From the NCBI RefSeq assembly GCF_029537485.1, contig NZ_JARPUS010000005.1:62001-126000 (forward strand): a stretch of 64,000 nt of DNA, read 5' to 3'. The stretch is from Pseudomonas sp. GOM6. GTDB taxonomy: Bacteria > Pseudomonadota > Gammaproteobacteria > Pseudomonadales > Pseudomonadaceae. The translations under genes were made by a program, and so were the position numbers. Below the pieces are notes generated by a model, which saw only the letters and a list, made by a program, of their open reading frames with translations, did not search any database and was not told the origin of the DNA. Positions 63,988-64,000 of this stretch are shown here, one piece after another (position 1 is the first letter of the stretch; every line of letters begins with the position of its first letter).

Positions 63988-64000
63988 TTCACTGAGATCC

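Overview
The window looks like part of a large conjugative plasmid (or ICE-like element) of a Pseudomonas-type gammaproteobacterium. The reasons are a moderately high GC content, Shine-Dalgarno-led genes packed on one strand, and a gene order resembling the MPF-F backbones of the SXT/R391 and IncC families: traC-trbI-S26 peptidase-trbC/traW-traU-traN, then an ssb/recT/exo/CobS-like/DUF3150/CobT-like block, then, much further on, traF-traH-traG. No host chromosomal gene is recognisable.

Layout. (1) 1-9.0 kb: the first type IV secretion/conjugation operon, with two departures from the usual backbone: a compact EAL-domain gene between traW and traU, and a von Willebrand A domain inside TraN. (2) 9.1-9.8 kb, minus strand: a possible AcaB/DUF1845-like regulator. 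(3) 9.8-49.8 kb: a one-directional run of about 60 mostly small and unrecognised genes. It contains ssb, a RecT annealase, a YqaJ-like exonuclease, the CobS/DUF3150/CobT-like trio, a C5 DNA methyltransferase, a second methylase-like protein with a winged-helix tail, a class II ribonucleotide reductase and a zinc-ribbon/Toprim primase-like protein. (4) 49.8-52.4 kb: two unknown genes and a tyrosine recombinase. (5) 52.6-58.4 kb: a small HTH-like protein, then traF, traH and traG. (6) 58.4-62.7 kb, minus strand: two paralogous membrane proteins, a Tus-like replication-terminus protein, a DnaQ-like exonuclease and a small unknown. (7) 62.9-64.0 kb: a KfrA-like coiled-coil DNA-binding protein.

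The main discovery is in region 3. About 40 successive genes share the same kind of structured 5' leader. A G/C hairpin of the form ACCC-n3-GGGG-loop-CCCC-n3-GGG(T) is followed by a second hairpin in which a CTCC strand pairs with the GGAG Shine-Dalgarno sequence. Stem sequences differ from copy to copy while pairing is kept, which points to selected RNA structure. About 20 of these leaders, mostly at the heads of gene clusters, carry two further hairpins upstream: one with an ATGY-type loop closed by TTTC/GAAA-like arms, and one of the form AGCTG-loop-CAGCAC. The conjugation operons lack these leaders, so they mark a separate, probably post-transcriptionally controlled, regulon that includes recombination, DNA modification and nucleotide metabolism genes.

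Other patterns crossing gene boundaries are a dispersed 15-17 bp palindrome (CAGAAGTTACTTCTG type), an unusual C-terminal tail ([DE]-x-FC-x) on five unrelated proteins, an 18-bp inverted pair next to the Tus-like gene that could be its Ter sites, an (AACT)8 tract upstream of the KfrA-like gene, and several micro-ORFs of 15-59 codons.
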